A stretch of DNA of 64,000 nucleotides from Orientallactaga sibirica (GCA_036365145.1 JAEOAD010000018.1:5412001-5476000); one strand, 5' to 3'. Positions 23,109 to 35,364 are shown, numbered from the stretch's first letter. The notes: a model not told the origin generated them from the sequence alone. Made by a program: numbers and translations.

Positions 23109-24475
23109 TAATAATAACTCTTAACATCAATGGCCTCAATGGCCCAACCAAAAGACATAGGTTTGCAGACTGGATTAAAAAGCAAGATCCTTGAATTTGT
23201 TGCCTCCAAGAAATGCACTGTTCTACAAAGGATGGATACTGTCTTAGGGTGAAAGGCTGAAAAACTGTGTTTCAAGCAAATGGGCCTAGAACACAAGCAG
23301 GGGTTGCTATCCTAATATCTGACAGGGTAGACTTCAGACCAACATTAGTTAAGAAAGATAAGGAAGGTCACTTTATATTGGTTAAAGGAACACTCCAACA
23401 GGAGGTCATTACAATCCTAAACATATATGCACCTAACATGGGGGCTCCCAATTTCATCAAACAAATGCTGTTAGAACTAAGGTCACAGATAACACCAAAC
23501 ACAGTTGTAATGGGTGACTTCAGCACCCCACCCTCACCAATTGACAGGTCATCCTGGCAAAAATAAACAGGGATGCATCTGGATTAAATGAGGTCATAGA
23601 GCAAATGGACCTAACAGTTACATACAGGACATTTCATCCAAATGCTGCATAATACACATTCTTTTCAGCAGCACATGGAACATTCTCTAAAATAGACCAT
23701 ATATTAGGCCACAAAGCAAATCTTAACAGATACAGGAAAATTGAAATAATTCCTTGCACTCTATCTGATCACAATGGGATCAAACTACAAATCAATAGCA
23801 AGAAAAGCTATAGAGCATACACAAAATCATGGAAACTAAACAATACAGTACTAAATGATGAATGAGTCAATGAAGAAATCAAGAAGGAAATCAAAATATT
23901 CATAAATGAGAACACAACATACCAAAACCTTTGGGACACAATGAAGGCAGTCATAAGAAGGAAATTTATAGCTTTAAGTGCCTATATTAAGAAATTTGAA
24001 AGGTCTCAAGTAAACAACTTAAGGCTTCACCTTAAGGCCTTGGAAAAAGAAGAACAAGGCAAACTGAAAATCAGTAGATGGGAAGAAATAATAAAGATTG
24101 GGGCAGAAATTAATGAAACAGAAACAAACAAACAAAAAAAAATCCAAAGAATGAAACAAAGAGTTGGTTCTTTGAAAGAATAAACAAGATTGATAAACCA
24201 TTAGTAAATCTGACCAAAAGAATGAAAGAAGAGACAAAAATCAATAAAATTAGAGATGAAAAAGGCATCATGACAGCAGATACTGAAGAAATTAAAAAAA
24301 TTATAGGGCCATACTATAAGAACATATACTCCACTAAGTTTGAAAATCTGAAAGAAATGGATGATTTCCTTGATTTATATGACCTACCTAAATTAAATCA
24401 AGATGAGATTAACAACTTAAATAGACCTATAACAAGTACGGATATCCAACCATTTATAAAAAATCTCCCAACTAG

Positions 24476-24605
24476 GCCAGGTGTGGTGGCGCACATCTTT
24501 AATCCCAGCACTCAGGAGGCAGAGGTAAGAGGATCACCATGAGTTTGAGGCCACCCTGAGAATGCAGAGTGAATTCCAGGTCTAGCCTGGGCTAGAGTGA
24601 GAAAA
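24476..24605 (+). mobile_element. B1-type SINE in L1-B
   Basis: AATCTCCCAACTA precedes it and recurs after the next DIP. Confidence 0.9.
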
Positions 24606-24612
24606 AAAACTC

Positions 24613-24830
24613 GGGCTGGAGAGATGGCATAGTGGTGAAGGCACATGCCTATGAAGCCTAAGAACCCAGGTTCGATTCTCCAGGTCCCCCGTAAGCCAGA
24701 TACACATGGTGGCACATGTATCTGGAGTTTGTTTGCAGTGGCTAGAGTCCCTGGCGTGCCCATTCTCACTCTTTCTCTACTCTCTCTCTCTCTCTCTTCC
24801 CCTCTCTGTGTCTCAAATAAATAAATAAAG
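24613..24830 (+). mobile_element. DIP-type SINE in L1-B
   Basis: Full copy; AAATCTCCCAACTA follows its tail. Confidence 0.9.
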
Positions 24831-27296
24831 AAATCTCCCAACTAAAAAAAGTCCAGGCCCAGATGGATTCTCTGATGAATTTTACCAGACCTTCATGAAA
24901 GAACTAACAACAATGCTTCTTAAACTTTTCCATAAAGTAGAAAAGGAAGGAATCCTACCAAACTCCTTCTACTAAGCCAGCATCACCCTAATACCAAAAC
25001 CAGACAAGGACAAAACAGAAAAAGAAAATTACAGACCAATCTCCCTCATGAACATAGATGTAAAAATTCTCAACAAAATATTGGCAAACAGAATATAAGA
25101 ATATATTAGAAAGATCATTCACCCTGACCAGATAGGCTTTATCCCAGAGATACAGGGATGGTTCAACATATGCAAATTGATAAATGTAATACATTCTATA
25201 AATGGACTGAAGGACAAAAATCACATGATAATCTCATTAGATGCAGAAAATGCATTGACAAAATCCAACATCTCTTCATGATAAAAGTGCTACAGAGACT
25301 GGGAACAGAAGGAACATATCTCAACAGAATAAAGGCTATTTATGACAAACCTACAGCCAACATGAAGAAAAACTTGAAGCTTTTCCACTGAAATCAGGAA
25401 CAAGACAAGGGTGTCCACTGTCCCTGCTTTTATTTAATATAGTACTGGAAGTCTTAGCCATAGCAATAAGGCAAGAGACACACATAAAAGGGATACAAAA
25501 TGGAAAGGAAGAGATCAAGTTGTCATTATTTGCAGATGATATGATTCTATACATAAAGGACCCTAAAGACTCTACCAGCAAACTGTTAGAGCTGATAAAC
25601 ACCTATAGCCATGTAGCAGTATACAAAATAAATACACAGAAATCAGCAGCCTTCCTATCTGCTAACAACAAACACACACAGGATGAAATCAGAGAATCAC
25701 TCCCATTCATAATTGCATCAAAATAAATAAGTAAATAAACAAATACATATATACATAAATAAATAAAGTACCTTGGAATAAACTAACCAAGGAAGTGAAG
25801 GATCTCTACAATGAAAACTTTAAAACACTGAAGTGAGACATTGCAGAAGACACTAGGAAATGGAAAGACATCACTTGTTCTTTGATTGGAAAAATCAATA
25901 TTGTGAAAATGGAATTCTTACCAAAAGCAATCTACACAAAACTCCAATGGCATTCTTCATGGAAATAGAAAAACACAATCCAAAAATTCATTTGGAAACA
26001 GAAAAAACCTCATATATCTAAAACAATTTTGTGCAGCAAAAATAAAACTGGTGGTATCACCATACCTGATTTTAACCTGTATTACAGAGCCATAGCAAAA
26101 ACAAAACAAACAACAACAAAAAAAACCCAGGATAGTACTGGCACAAAAACAGCTATGTCAATCAATGGAACAGAATAGAGGACCCTGATGTAAGTCCTGG
26201 TAACTATAGCCACCTGATCTTTGACAAAATGTCAAAAATACTCATTGGAGTAAGACAGCCTCTTTAGCAAATGGTGCTGGGAAAACTGGATATGTGTCTA
26301 TAGAGGGATGACAATAGATCCTTATCTCTCTCCATGCACAAGAATTAAGTCCAATTTGATCAAAGACTTTAATATCAGACCTGAAACTCTGAAACTGCTA
26401 GAGGAAAAAGTAGGGGAAACCCTTCAACATATTGTTCTTGGTAAGGACTTTCTGAATATTAACCAAATTGCTCAGGATATAAAACCACAGATCAATCGCT
26501 GGGACCTCATAAAATTACAAAGCTTTTGTACAGCAAAGGACACTGTGAACAGAGCAAAGAGGCAACCTACAGAATGGGAGAAAATCTTTGCCAGCTATAC
26601 ATCTGACACAGGATTAATATCTAGGATATACAAAGAACTCAAAAAAATTAAATAATAAGAACTAGAACAACCCAATTAAAAAATGGGCCATGGAACTAAA
26701 TAGAGAGTTCTCAAAAGAAGGAATACAGATGGCATATAAACATCTAAAAAATGTTCTACATCCCTAGTCATCAGGGAAATGCAGATTAAAACTACGTTGA
26801 GATTCCATTTCACTCCTGTCAGATTGGCTACCAGCATGAAAACAAATGGCCATAAATGCAGGCAAGGATGCAGAAAAAGAGGAACCCTTCTACACTGTTG
26901 GTGAGAGTGCAATCTGGACCAGCCAATGTGGAAATCAGTATGAAGGTTCCTGAGACAGGTAAAAATAGATCTACCATATGACCCAGCTATACCACTCCTA
27001 GGCATATATCCTAAGGTCTCATCTCACTATTTTAGAGATACTTGCTCAACCATGTTTATTGCCACTCTATTCACAATAGCTAGGATATAGAACCATCCTA
27101 GATGTCCCTCAACTGATGAGTGGATAATGAAGATGTGGCACATTTATACAATGGAGTATTACTCAGCAGTACAGAATAATGAAGTTATGAAATTTGCAGA
27201 AAAATGGGTGGATATGGGAAGGATTATACTTAGTGAGGTAACCCAAGCCTAGAAAGCCAAATATCACATGTTCTCTCTCATCTGTGGATCCTAGCA

Positions 27297-28801
27297 ATGA
27301 ATGATTGGACTTCTATGTGAGTAGGAATAAAAGTCAGAAACAGAAGCCAGTAAGCTAGACAGAGGATATAAAGGGAATAGAAAGGTAGGGAGGGGGGACT
27401 TAATAGGATGGTATTGTATATATGTAAGTAGAAGAACAGATTAATGGGGGTAAAAGGCCTAAGTGATGTCAGGGGAAGGGATTGAGTAAAGGAAAGGTGA
27501 AGGGAGGGCTAATCAAAATCTAAGAGGACATAAATAAGTCATATGGAAACCTACTTTTCTGGACAATGGAACACTCAGAAGCCATAGATTGTTACTAGAA
27601 AATTTTCAGTGCCAAAGATGGGATACCTTCCAGTAAGTTGTTGGCCCGGGAGGTCACAGATACTCCCAAAACATTACAGGTCATTGCCGAGGCCCTTGGT
27701 TTCCCACCAGGAATAGATGGTAAGACCCTATTGCTGAAGACTCCACATACTTGGGTGGCAAGTTCACTGAGAAAACCTGCTAGAGCTGAGCTGGAAGCCT
27801 CCTCCATGTGGACCAGCTGACAGGAAGTTGGAAAAAGCTACACTGCATGCAGTTCAATGGGAGAGAGAAAACACCAGTGAAGGTACTCAACAGTGAACAC
27901 TGCAAGCTTTAAATTTGGCCAGCCAGGCCAAATGAGCCAATGGGTGCAATAGAAGCACATCTGTTATGGGGGAAACCAACTGCTCTCTAATTGGACTGGA
28001 GGCCCACTCCACGGGAGGGGATACATGCCTGATACTGAAAACATACAAGAGGGGTAATCATGAGCCCTAGGGGTGTAACATCTGCTGGTTTCTGGCTAAA
28101 TGTATATATTATGCACACCAAACTGCCCAGTAAGCACTTCTCTTAATGTCCATACCCATATATATATATATTGTTTTTTGTTTTTTTGTTTTTTCGAGGT
28201 AGGGTCTTGCTCTAGCCCAGGCCGACCTGGAATTCACTATGTCACCTCAGGGTGGCCTTGAGCTCACAGCAATCCTCCTACCTCTGCCTCCTGAGTTCTG
28301 GGATTAAAGGCATGTGCCACCACGCCCGGCTTCCATATCCATATATTAATGCTACTCTCACTTTTGGTTAGAGAAGCTTCTCTTTTCAGATGGCGGTGAC
28401 CTTGGGATGACTCAGAAGGCACCATGGTGCTGAGAAGAAGGAACAGAGGAATGCTCAGCACTGAAACATCTCTAACACACCTTCCAAGACTCAGGGTCCA
28501 TTGCAGAAGAGATGGCGGAAAGAATGTAAGAGCCAAAGGAAGGGTAAGACTCCTTACAACGTGCTCCTCCAGACACAAAATGGCCTGGATATCCATGATC
28601 TCACAGTGTCTGACACTACCTACACAAGACCCTCATATTAGGAGGTAAAGATGATGACATCAAAATTAAAAGAGAGGGGGAGGGGAATGATGGATAGTGG
28701 AGTTTCAAAGGGGAAATGGGGGGAGGGAAGGAAGTACCATGGGATATTGTCTACAATTATGGAAGTTGTCAATAAAAAGAATTAAAATAATAATAAAAAA
28801 A
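27297..28801 (+). mobile_element. L1-B 3'UTR
   Basis: Shared with L1-A 3'UTR, the element at 5255-6797 and several short L1 ends. Contains a B1 at 28174-28332. Not coding. Confidence 0.85.
28174..28332 (-). mobile_element. B1-type SINE in L1-B 3'UTR
   Basis: Inverted copy; CCATACCCATATAT before and CCATATCCATATAT after. Confidence 0.92.
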
Positions 28802-28857
28802 AAGAAAACAAATGATAGATAAAATAAAAAATTTAAAAAAAAGAAAACAAATGACAA

Positions 28858-29045
28858 AGCCGGGTGTGGTGGTCCATGCCTTTATTCCCAGCATTTGGGT
28901 GACAGAGGTAGGAGGATTGCTGTGAGTTCGAGGCCACCCTGAGACTACATAGAAATTCCAGGTCAGCCTGAGCTAGAGTGAGACCCTACCTCGAAAAACC
29001 AAAAAAAAAAAAAAAAAAAAAAAAAAGGAAAGAAAAGAAAAGAAA
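28858..29045 (+). mobile_element. B1-type SINE at the L1-B/L1-A junction
   Basis: GAAAACAAATGACAAA before and after it, so it reused the same target as L1-B. Confidence 0.92.
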
Positions 29046-29065
29046 GAAAGAAAACAAATGACAAA

Positions 29066-29510
29066 AGCTGGAGAGGATGTGGAAGAAGAGAAACCCTCCT
29101 ACGGTTGGTAGAAAGTAAACTGGTATGGCCGTTGTGGAAACCAGTGTAAAGGTTCCTGAGACAGCTAAAAATAGATTTACCATATGACCCAGCTATACCA
29201 CTCCTAGGTGTATATCCTATGGACTCATTGCACTATCTTAGGTACACTTGCACATCCATGTTTATTGGCACTCTATTCACAATAGCTAGGAAATGGAACC
29301 AGCCTAGATGTCCCTCAACTAATGAGTGGATAATGAAGATGTGGTATGTTTATACAATGGAGTTCTACTTAGCAATAAAGAAATATTAAATTATGAAATT
29401 TTCAGGGAAATGGATGGATCTGGAAAGGATTATACTTAGTGAGGTAACCCAGGCCCAGAAAGCCAAATTCTGTATGTTCTCTCTCATATGTGGATTCTAG
29501 CTACAAATGT
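29066..29510 (+). pseudogene. L1-A ORF2 remnant, C-terminal part
   Basis: Continues exactly where L1-A was cut at 20649: parallel wording to L1-B ORF2 at 26855-27290 (CTGAGACAGCTAAAAATAG, CAATGGAGTTCTACTTAGC). Confidence 0.8.
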
Positions 29511-30309
29511 TTGGACTTTTATGTGAGTTGGAATAAAATTTGGTAGCAGAAGCCAGTAAGCTAGAAAGGGGCAATAAAGGAGGGAGGAGAGGGGAGGCCT
29601 TAACGGGATGATATTGTATATATGTAAGTAGAATAACAGATTACTGGGCATGGAAAGGCCTAAGTGAGGTCAAGGAAAGAGACTGAGTAAAGGAAAGTTC
29701 AGGGAGGAATAATCAAAATCTAAGTGGGTATGACTAAGTCATATGGAAACCTGCTTTTTTGGATAATAACCCACCCAGAAGCCATAGATTGTTACTAGAA
29801 AAATTTCAGTGCCAGGGATGGGATACCTTCCAGTGAGTTGTTGGCCAGGAAGGTCCCTGATGCCCCCAAAACATTACAGACCATTGCTGAGGCTCTTGGT
29901 TTCCCACCAGGTGAGACCCTATTGCTGAAGACTCCACATACTTGGGCTGCAAGGTTACTGAGGAATCCTGCTGGAACTGAGATGAAAAACTCCTCCATGT
30001 AGAGCAGCTGGAAAAAAACTATGCTGCATGCAGCTCCATGGAGAGAGAAAAGTCATCAGTGGAGATAAACAACAGTGGATACTGCAAGCCTTAACATGGA
30101 CCAGGCAGGCCAAATGAGCCAATAGGTGCAATAGTGGTATATCTGTTATGGGAGAAACCAACTGCTCTCTGTTTGGACCAACTGCTTCACAGGAAGGAAT
30201 ACATGCCTGTACTGAAAACTGATGACAGGGGAAGTCATGAGCCCTAGGTGTGTAATGCCGCTGGTGTCTGGCTAAATGCATATATTATGCTCACCAAAGT
30301 GCCTGGAAA

Positions 30310-30365
30310 GCACTTTTCTTTTTTCCTTTTTTCTTTCCATTTTTCTTTCTTTCTTTCTCCCTCCC

Positions 30366-30425
<60 letters not shown>

Positions 30426-30616
30426 TTAGAGAGAGAGAGAGAGAGAGAAAGAGGCAGATAGAGAGAATGTGCATGCCAGGGCCTCCAGCCACTGCAAACG
30501 AACTAAAGACATGTTCACTCACTGTGCATCTGGCTAACGTGAGTCCTGGAGAATCTAAGCTAGGTCCTTTGGTTTTAAAGGCAAATGCCTTAACTGCTAA
30601 ACCATTCCTCCAGCCC
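30310..30616 (-). mobile_element. DIP-type SINE with (TTTC)n tail in L1-A 3'UTR
   Basis: Inverted copy. The (TTTC)n run 30342-30426 replaces the usual (TTTA)n. Confidence 0.88.
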
Positions 30617-30682
30617 TACTCTGACTTTTTATTAGAGAAGCTTCTCTTTTCAGACGGCAGTGACCTCTGGGGTGACTCAAAA

Positions 30683-30826
30683 TGTATATGCCTTTAATCC
30701 CAGTACTCAGGAGGCAGAGGTAGAAAGACCTCTGTGAGTTCAAGGACAGGCTGAAACTAGAGTGTAAGTTCCCGGTCAGCCTGGGCTAGTGACACCCTAC
30801 CTCAAAAATACCAAAAAAAAGGGGGG
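30683..30826 (+). mobile_element. B1-type SINE, 5'-truncated
   Basis: Starts at ATGCCTTTAATCCCAGTACTC. Confidence 0.85.
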
Positions 30827-31048
30827 GCTGGAGAGATGGCTTAGTGGTTAAGGCACCTGCCTGCAAAGCCTAGGAACGCACGTTCAATTCTCCAGGTCCC
30901 ACTTTTAGCCAGATGCAAAAAGTGACGCAAGGGCTCAGTGCAGCACTTGCCCACAAGGGGGCACACGCAGTTCGTTCACAGTGGCTGAGAGGCTGCTGGT
31001 GCACCCATTCTCTGTCCATCTCTCTCTCTCTCTCTCTCTCTTAAAAAA
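30827..31048 (+). mobile_element. Long DIP-type SINE
   Basis: Inserted in the B1 tail: AAAATACCAAAAAA occurs on both sides. Confidence 0.9.
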
Positions 31049-31059
31049 AATACCAAAAA

Positions 31060-31220
31060 ATCTTGACGTGGTGGCACACACCTTTAATTCCAGCACTCAG
31101 GAGGTAGAAGTAGGATGATTGCCATGAGTCCAAGACCACCCTGAGACTACATAGTGAATTCCAGGTCAGCCTAAGCTAAAGTGAAATCCTACTTCAGAAA
31201 AAAAAAAAAAAGGAAAAACC
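31060..31220 (+). mobile_element. B1-type SINE
   Basis: TCTTGACGTGGTGGCACACACC head; A-rich tail. Confidence 0.85.
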
Positions 31221-31483
31221 AAAAATAATGCACCATAGTGCTGAGAAGAAGTGACAGAGGAGTGCTCAGCACTGAAACATCCCTATCACACCTTCGAAGG
31301 CTCAGGATCCATTGCAGAAGAGATGGCAGAAAGAGCCAAAGGAATGGTAGGACTCCTTACAATGCACTCTTCCAGACACAAAATGGCCTGGATATCCATG
31401 ACCTCGCAGTGCCTGGCACTACTTACACAAGACCATCATAATAGGAGAAAAAAATGTTGACATCAAAATAATAGAGTAACTGA

Positions 31484-33516
31484 ACATTTGCAATTTATAA
31501 AGAATTCTGTTTCTGCCACCAGCCGTTTGACCTGTAGTTACACAGGATTTTATGAAAATAACAGAGATGAAAATGGACTTTTATTTTTTCTCTGTTTGGT
31601 GCTCTCAGTGGGTTTGTAGCCACTTTTCTGTTACATTATGATTCTCATTTCAACAGGAATGGCCAGTAAAACTTGTTTTATTTTTCCTGTTGAGGTTTAT
31701 AACCTTTTTACATTTTGACCCTGTATTAGATTAGATTTCATTATGCATTCCTTTTAGTTGAGGCGCTTCATAGTTTTCTGGAAATAGTCAATTTTTAGTT
31801 TTTTATTATACATTTGAATGGCCGTTTTCCTGCTTTGTCTGCCTGCACATTGTATATTTGTTTTTAAAATATTCTCTACTTTTAGTCCATGTAAGTTTCA
31901 TTTAAAGAACATGCATTTATATTTTGTTTCTGTAATATTCTACTGTAGGTGAAATCTTCAAAAATCAAGAGACTGGGTAGATAAGAATGTATGAATGACC
32001 GATATTCAAAAGATTTAAACCATTGTGATGGCATGTATTTCCAAATGGTAATATCTTGCAATGGCACACAGATTTAATGGTTAAAGGTATACCTCAGACT
32101 TCACTGTGCTTACCAATCTTTGAGGAGAATGAGTTTAGTCACCTGTTGGGCTTGATTTAGTAACTGCTGCCTTTGGTTTTCTCCAGGAATGAAGTATTCA
32201 GCACAGTGACTCAGTATTTTTAGTTAACATTGCTGGTAGTACCTCCATTATACTCTCGGTTACAATCAGTTTAAACTCTGTGTAACAGTTTTGGTACCTA
32301 ACAGTAGCTATGCATAATTCTGTGGCACAGAACACACTCCCAAGCCACCAATGCAGTTAATATGCTCTCAAAGTGGTTTTCTATGCTATATGAAAACAGT
32401 CTTCAAGCCTTGGCTCTTTAATGCAGCTACCACAAAAGGTTGATATTTTTATAGTGGCGTGTAATCTCCTTTTCAGGAGGCTTTTTATGGAAGGTAGAAT
32501 TTGTAAGAGTTAGTATGCTTTGCCTTTCAACTGCATTAATGTGCCACAGGCTCAGACTGTTTTTGTGTAAAGAATGTCAAAGAACGGCACTTTTTCTAAA
32601 GAGAAGTTTGATATTTTGTATGCTTGTTAAGAAAGTACAGTATTGGAAATTAAAGGTGGAAACTGATAATTGAGGAGTATGTCAGTTAATTTTTTTATGT
32701 ACATTACCTGTTTACTTGTACAACTTATTGTACAAATTACATGCAGCTTCATTTTCAAATGAATCCTTAAAATAAGGAAATCTTCTTAGGAAAACATTTA
32801 ATTTTTGTATTTTTGATTTTCAAGGCATGAGTTATGTCAGTTTTCAGTGTATTAGTGAACATCTTAACTTCCCATCAGGTTGAGTATTTTCTTACTATAT
32901 TATCTGTTGTGTATGTAGTTAGTACATTGTGTCACTGAACTATTTAAAATCTAGCAAGCCTGTTTTGTGGAAAATCCTTATTCATTAAAAAAATAATCAT
33001 GGCTGGAGAGATGGCTTAGCGGCTAAGGCGCCTGCCTGCTAAGCCTAAGAATGCTGATTCCAATGTCCAGTGGTTCCAATCTCCAGGTCCCACGTTTAGC
33101 CAGATGCAAAGTGATGCAAGGGCGCAATGCCGCACTTGCCCACAAGGGGGCGCACGCATCTAGATTTCGTTCACAGCAGCTGAGAGACTGCTGGCGTGCC
33201 CATCTCTGTCTCCCTTTCTGTCTATCTCTCTCTGTCTCTCTCTCCAAAAATAAATAAAAAATAATAATAATAAAAATTTAAAAAAATAATAATCATGGCA
33301 GATTTTCTGCAAAAAAAGCAAAAGCATTTGCAATTCAGAAAGCTGATTTTTTTTTAATTTAAAGAAAGGTATTTTGCTTGCAGGAAAAATATTACAGATT
33401 CATTTTAATGAGAATCTCTGAAATGTATTTATCTTTAGAGCACCTGGGCATCTTTATGCTGTTTGTCTTATGTCTTTCTTGAAATAAAATGTACATACGT
33501 TACCTTTAAAAAAAAA
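31484..33516 (+). pseudogene. Processed retrocopy of a long 3'UTR, source gene not identified
   Basis: About 1.74 kb of AT-rich, SINE-poor sequence plus one later DIP. It ends with AATAAA at 33483-33488, 19 nt before an A run, and is bounded by AGAGTAACTGA at 31473-31483 and 33517-33527. These are the hallmarks of L1-mediated mRNA copying. It landed in the L1-A 3'UTR, which resumes right after. No frame above 61 codons is present, so the copy seems to be 3'UTR only, 5'-truncated. I do not recognise the gene. Confidence 0.85.
33002..33292 (+). mobile_element. Long DIP-type SINE inside the retrocopy
   Basis: AAAAAAATAATCATGG before and ATAATAATCATGGCAG after. Confidence 0.92.
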
Positions 33517-33651
33517 AGAGTAACTGACTTAGATGGGGAGGGGATATGATGGAGAGTGGAGTTGTGAAGGGGGAAGTGAGGAGGGAGAGAATTATCATGG
33601 TTTATAGTCTATAATTATGGAAGGTGTCAATAATAAAAAAATATAAAATAG

Positions 33652-33845
33652 GGCTGGTTAAGGTACATGCCTGCGAAGCCTAAGGACCCTGGTTTGATTC
33701 TCCAGGTCCCACGTAAGCCAGATGCACAAGGGGGTGCATGTGTCTGGAGTTCGTTTGCAGTGGCTAGAGGCCCTGGTGCACCCACTTTCACTCTCTCTCT
33801 CTCTTTCCCTCTCTCTTCTCAACTAAATAAATAAACAAACAAAAC
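33652..33845 (+). mobile_element. DIP-type SINE, head deleted
   Basis: GGGCTGGTTAAGG lacks the GAGATGGCTTAGC segment. Confidence 0.85.
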
Positions 33846-33904
33846 TTCTAGGACTCTAAAATAAAAAAATTAAAATTAAATTTAAAAATTCTGAAATATT
33901 TTAA

Positions 33905-34165
33905 AACACTTGGCTGAAATCAAGGTGTCATCATGGTTGTGTTCTTCCTTAGAACCTTAAGGCAGAACCTATTAACTCCTTTTCTTGATTTGTACAGCTT
34001 CTGGAGGCTTGTGTGACTTCCTTTACCCTAAAGCCAGTAATAGTGAGCTACATCATTCCCACATAGCATCACTCTGACCTCTGCTTCTGCTGTCCTCTTC
34101 CACATTAAGTATCCTTGTGACTACATGATCCAGGATATATTCCTACTTCAAGATCCTTAATAAAA
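33905..34165 (+). mobile_element. MaLR (MLT1-like) LTR, left part
   Basis: TGGCTGAAATCAAGGTGTC, GCTTCTGGAGGCTTGTGTGA, AAAGCCAGTAATAG, CACATAGCATCACTCTGACC and TGATCCAGGATATATTCC follow the order of MLT1-type LTRs as I remember them. An old, non-coding endogenous retrovirus-like remnant. Its remainder is at 40145-40280. Confidence 0.75.
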
Positions 34166-34177
34166 TAAAAGATCTTG

Positions 34178-34385
34178 GGGGCTGGAGAGATGGCTTAGTG
34201 GCTAAGGCATTTGTCTGCAAAGGCTAAGGATCCCAGTTCGACTCTCCAGGACCCATGTAAGCCAGATGCACAAAGAGGCACATGCATCTGTAGTTCATCT
34301 GCAGTGGCTAGAGGCCCTGTGCACCCATTCTCTCTCTTTCTCTCTCTGCCTCTTTCTCTCTCAAATAAATAAATAAAATATTTAA
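34178..34385 (+). mobile_element. DIP-type SINE
   Basis: AAAAGATCTTG before and AAAATCTTG after its tail. Confidence 0.9.
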
Positions 34386-34407
34386 AAATAAATAAAATAA
34401 AAAATCT

Positions 34408-34560
34408 TGCTGGGCGTAGTGGCTCATGCCTTTAATCCCAGCACTCAGGAGGCAGAGGTAGGAGGATTGCTATGAGTTCAAGGCCACCCTGAGACTACAT
34501 AGTGAATTCCAGGTCAGCTTGAGCTAGAGCGAGACCCTACCTGGAAAAACGGGGGAAAAA
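34408..34560 (+). mobile_element. B1-type SINE
   Basis: GCTGGGCGTAGTGGCTCATGCC; AAATCTTG-like flanks. Confidence 0.88.
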
Positions 34561-34569
34561 AATCTTAAT

Positions 34570-34742
34570 TATGCATGATAATTTATGCCTGTAGTCTCAG
34601 TACTTGTGAGACACAGAAGCAGGAGGATCAGGAGTTCAAGGTCATCCACAGTTACATAGTTTGTTCCAGTTTAGCCTTGGCTACATGAAACCTTGTCTCC
34701 AAAAAAACAAAAACAAAAAACAAAACAAAACAAAACAAAAAA
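34570..34742 (+). mobile_element. B1-type SINE, older
   Basis: Diverged copy (ATGCCTGTAGTCTCAGTACTTG) ending in (CAAAA)n. Confidence 0.7.
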
Positions 34743-34746
34743 CCCT

Positions 34747-34965
34747 AGGGCTGCAGAGATGGCTTAGTGGTTAAGGTGCTTGCCTTCAAAGCTAAAGAAC
34801 CCAGGTTCAATTCCCAGTACCCATGTAAGCCAGATGCACAAGGTGGTGCATGTGTCAGTAGTTCATATTTGTGGTTAAAGGCCCTAGCAAGTGCCTTTAG
34901 CCATTGACCCATCTTCCCAGCCCCTGTTTCTTTCTTTCTCTCTCTCTCTCAAATAACTAAGCAAA
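34747..34965 (+). mobile_element. DIP-type SINE, rearranged
   Basis: Normal head and body, then a short inverted head piece (AAGTGCCTTTAGCC to CCAGCCC) at 34889-34923 before the CT run. Confidence 0.8.
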
Positions 34966-34992
34966 AAAAAAAAAAAAAAAAAAAAAATTTAG

Positions 34993-35200
34993 GGGGCTGG
35001 AGAGATGGTTCAGTGGTTAAGTTGCTTCCCTGCAAAGTCTAAGGACCTAGGTTCAATTCCCCAGTACCCACATAAAGCCAAATGCACAAGGAGGTACATG
35101 CATCTGGAGTTCATTTGCAGTGGCTAGAGACCCTAGAGCACCCATTCTCTCCCTCCCCCCTTCTCTCTCACTCTCTCAAGTAAATAAAAAAATATTAAAA
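34993..35200 (+). mobile_element. DIP-type SINE
   Basis: Full copy. Confidence 0.9.
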
Positions 35201-35212
35201 AAAAATTTTCAC

Positions 35213-35362
35213 CTGGCATGGTGGCATACATCTTTGATCCCAGCACTCGGGAGGCTAGAGGAATGAGGATCACTGTAAGTTCAAGGCCACCCTGAGACTA
35301 CATAGTGAATTCCAGGTCAGCCTGGACTAGAGTGAAACCCTACTCAAAAAAAAAAAAAAAAA
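35213..35362 (+). mobile_element. B1-type SINE
   Basis: Full copy, diverged head CCTGGCATGGTGGCATACATC. Confidence 0.85.
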
Positions 35363-35364
35363 TT

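Larger units (their letters stand above)
22862..27296 (+). pseudogene. L1-B ORF2 (endonuclease, reverse transcriptase, Cys-rich end), disrupted
   Basis: The endonuclease domain follows the DIP insertion from 23110 (ISDRVDFRPTLVKKDKEGHF, NIYAPNMGAPNFIKQ, VVMGDFSTP). RT: FADD at 25529-25540 inside [18 protein letters not shown]-terminal blocks near 26308-26655 (MTIDPYLSPCTRIKS, WDLIKLQSFCTAKDT) and NNPI-like wording to 27290. Several stops and small deletions; not functional. Confidence 0.88.
20665..28801 (+). mobile_element. L1-B: near-full-length L1 nested in ORF2 of L1-A
   Basis: 5'UTR from 20665, ORF1 21742-22745, ORF2 about 22862-27296, 3'UTR to the AATAAA-rich tail at 28780. AAGAAAACAAATGAC at 20650-20664 reappears at 28841-28855 (and partly at 28802), giving the target-site duplication, and L1-A ORF2 resumes directly after. 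Frames are better kept than in L1-A but still carry stops. Interrupted by DIP 21279, DIP 22868, B1 24476, DIP 24613 and B1 28174. Confidence 0.92.
8610..33650 (+). mobile_element. L1-A: near-full-length L1 expanded to 25 kb by nested insertions
   Basis: In order: 5'UTR (8610-9780), ORF1 remnant (9782-11460), ORF2 remnant (12080-20649 and 29066-29510), 3'UTR (29510-31483 and 33528-33650). Bases 20650-28855 are a nested L1 with its duplicated target; 31484-33516 is a nested retrocopy. An internal 2.9-kb segment is tandemly duplicated. Reading frames carry many stops and frameshifts, so the element is dead. The reverse-transcriptase FADD motif is still legible at 18093-18104. The order of SINE and L1 insertions gives a relative age series. 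Confidence 0.9.

Noticed and set aside
30248..30697. 149-codon frame with long Phe/Leu/Ser runs
   Set aside because: Translation of a (TTTC)n repeat and a SINE.
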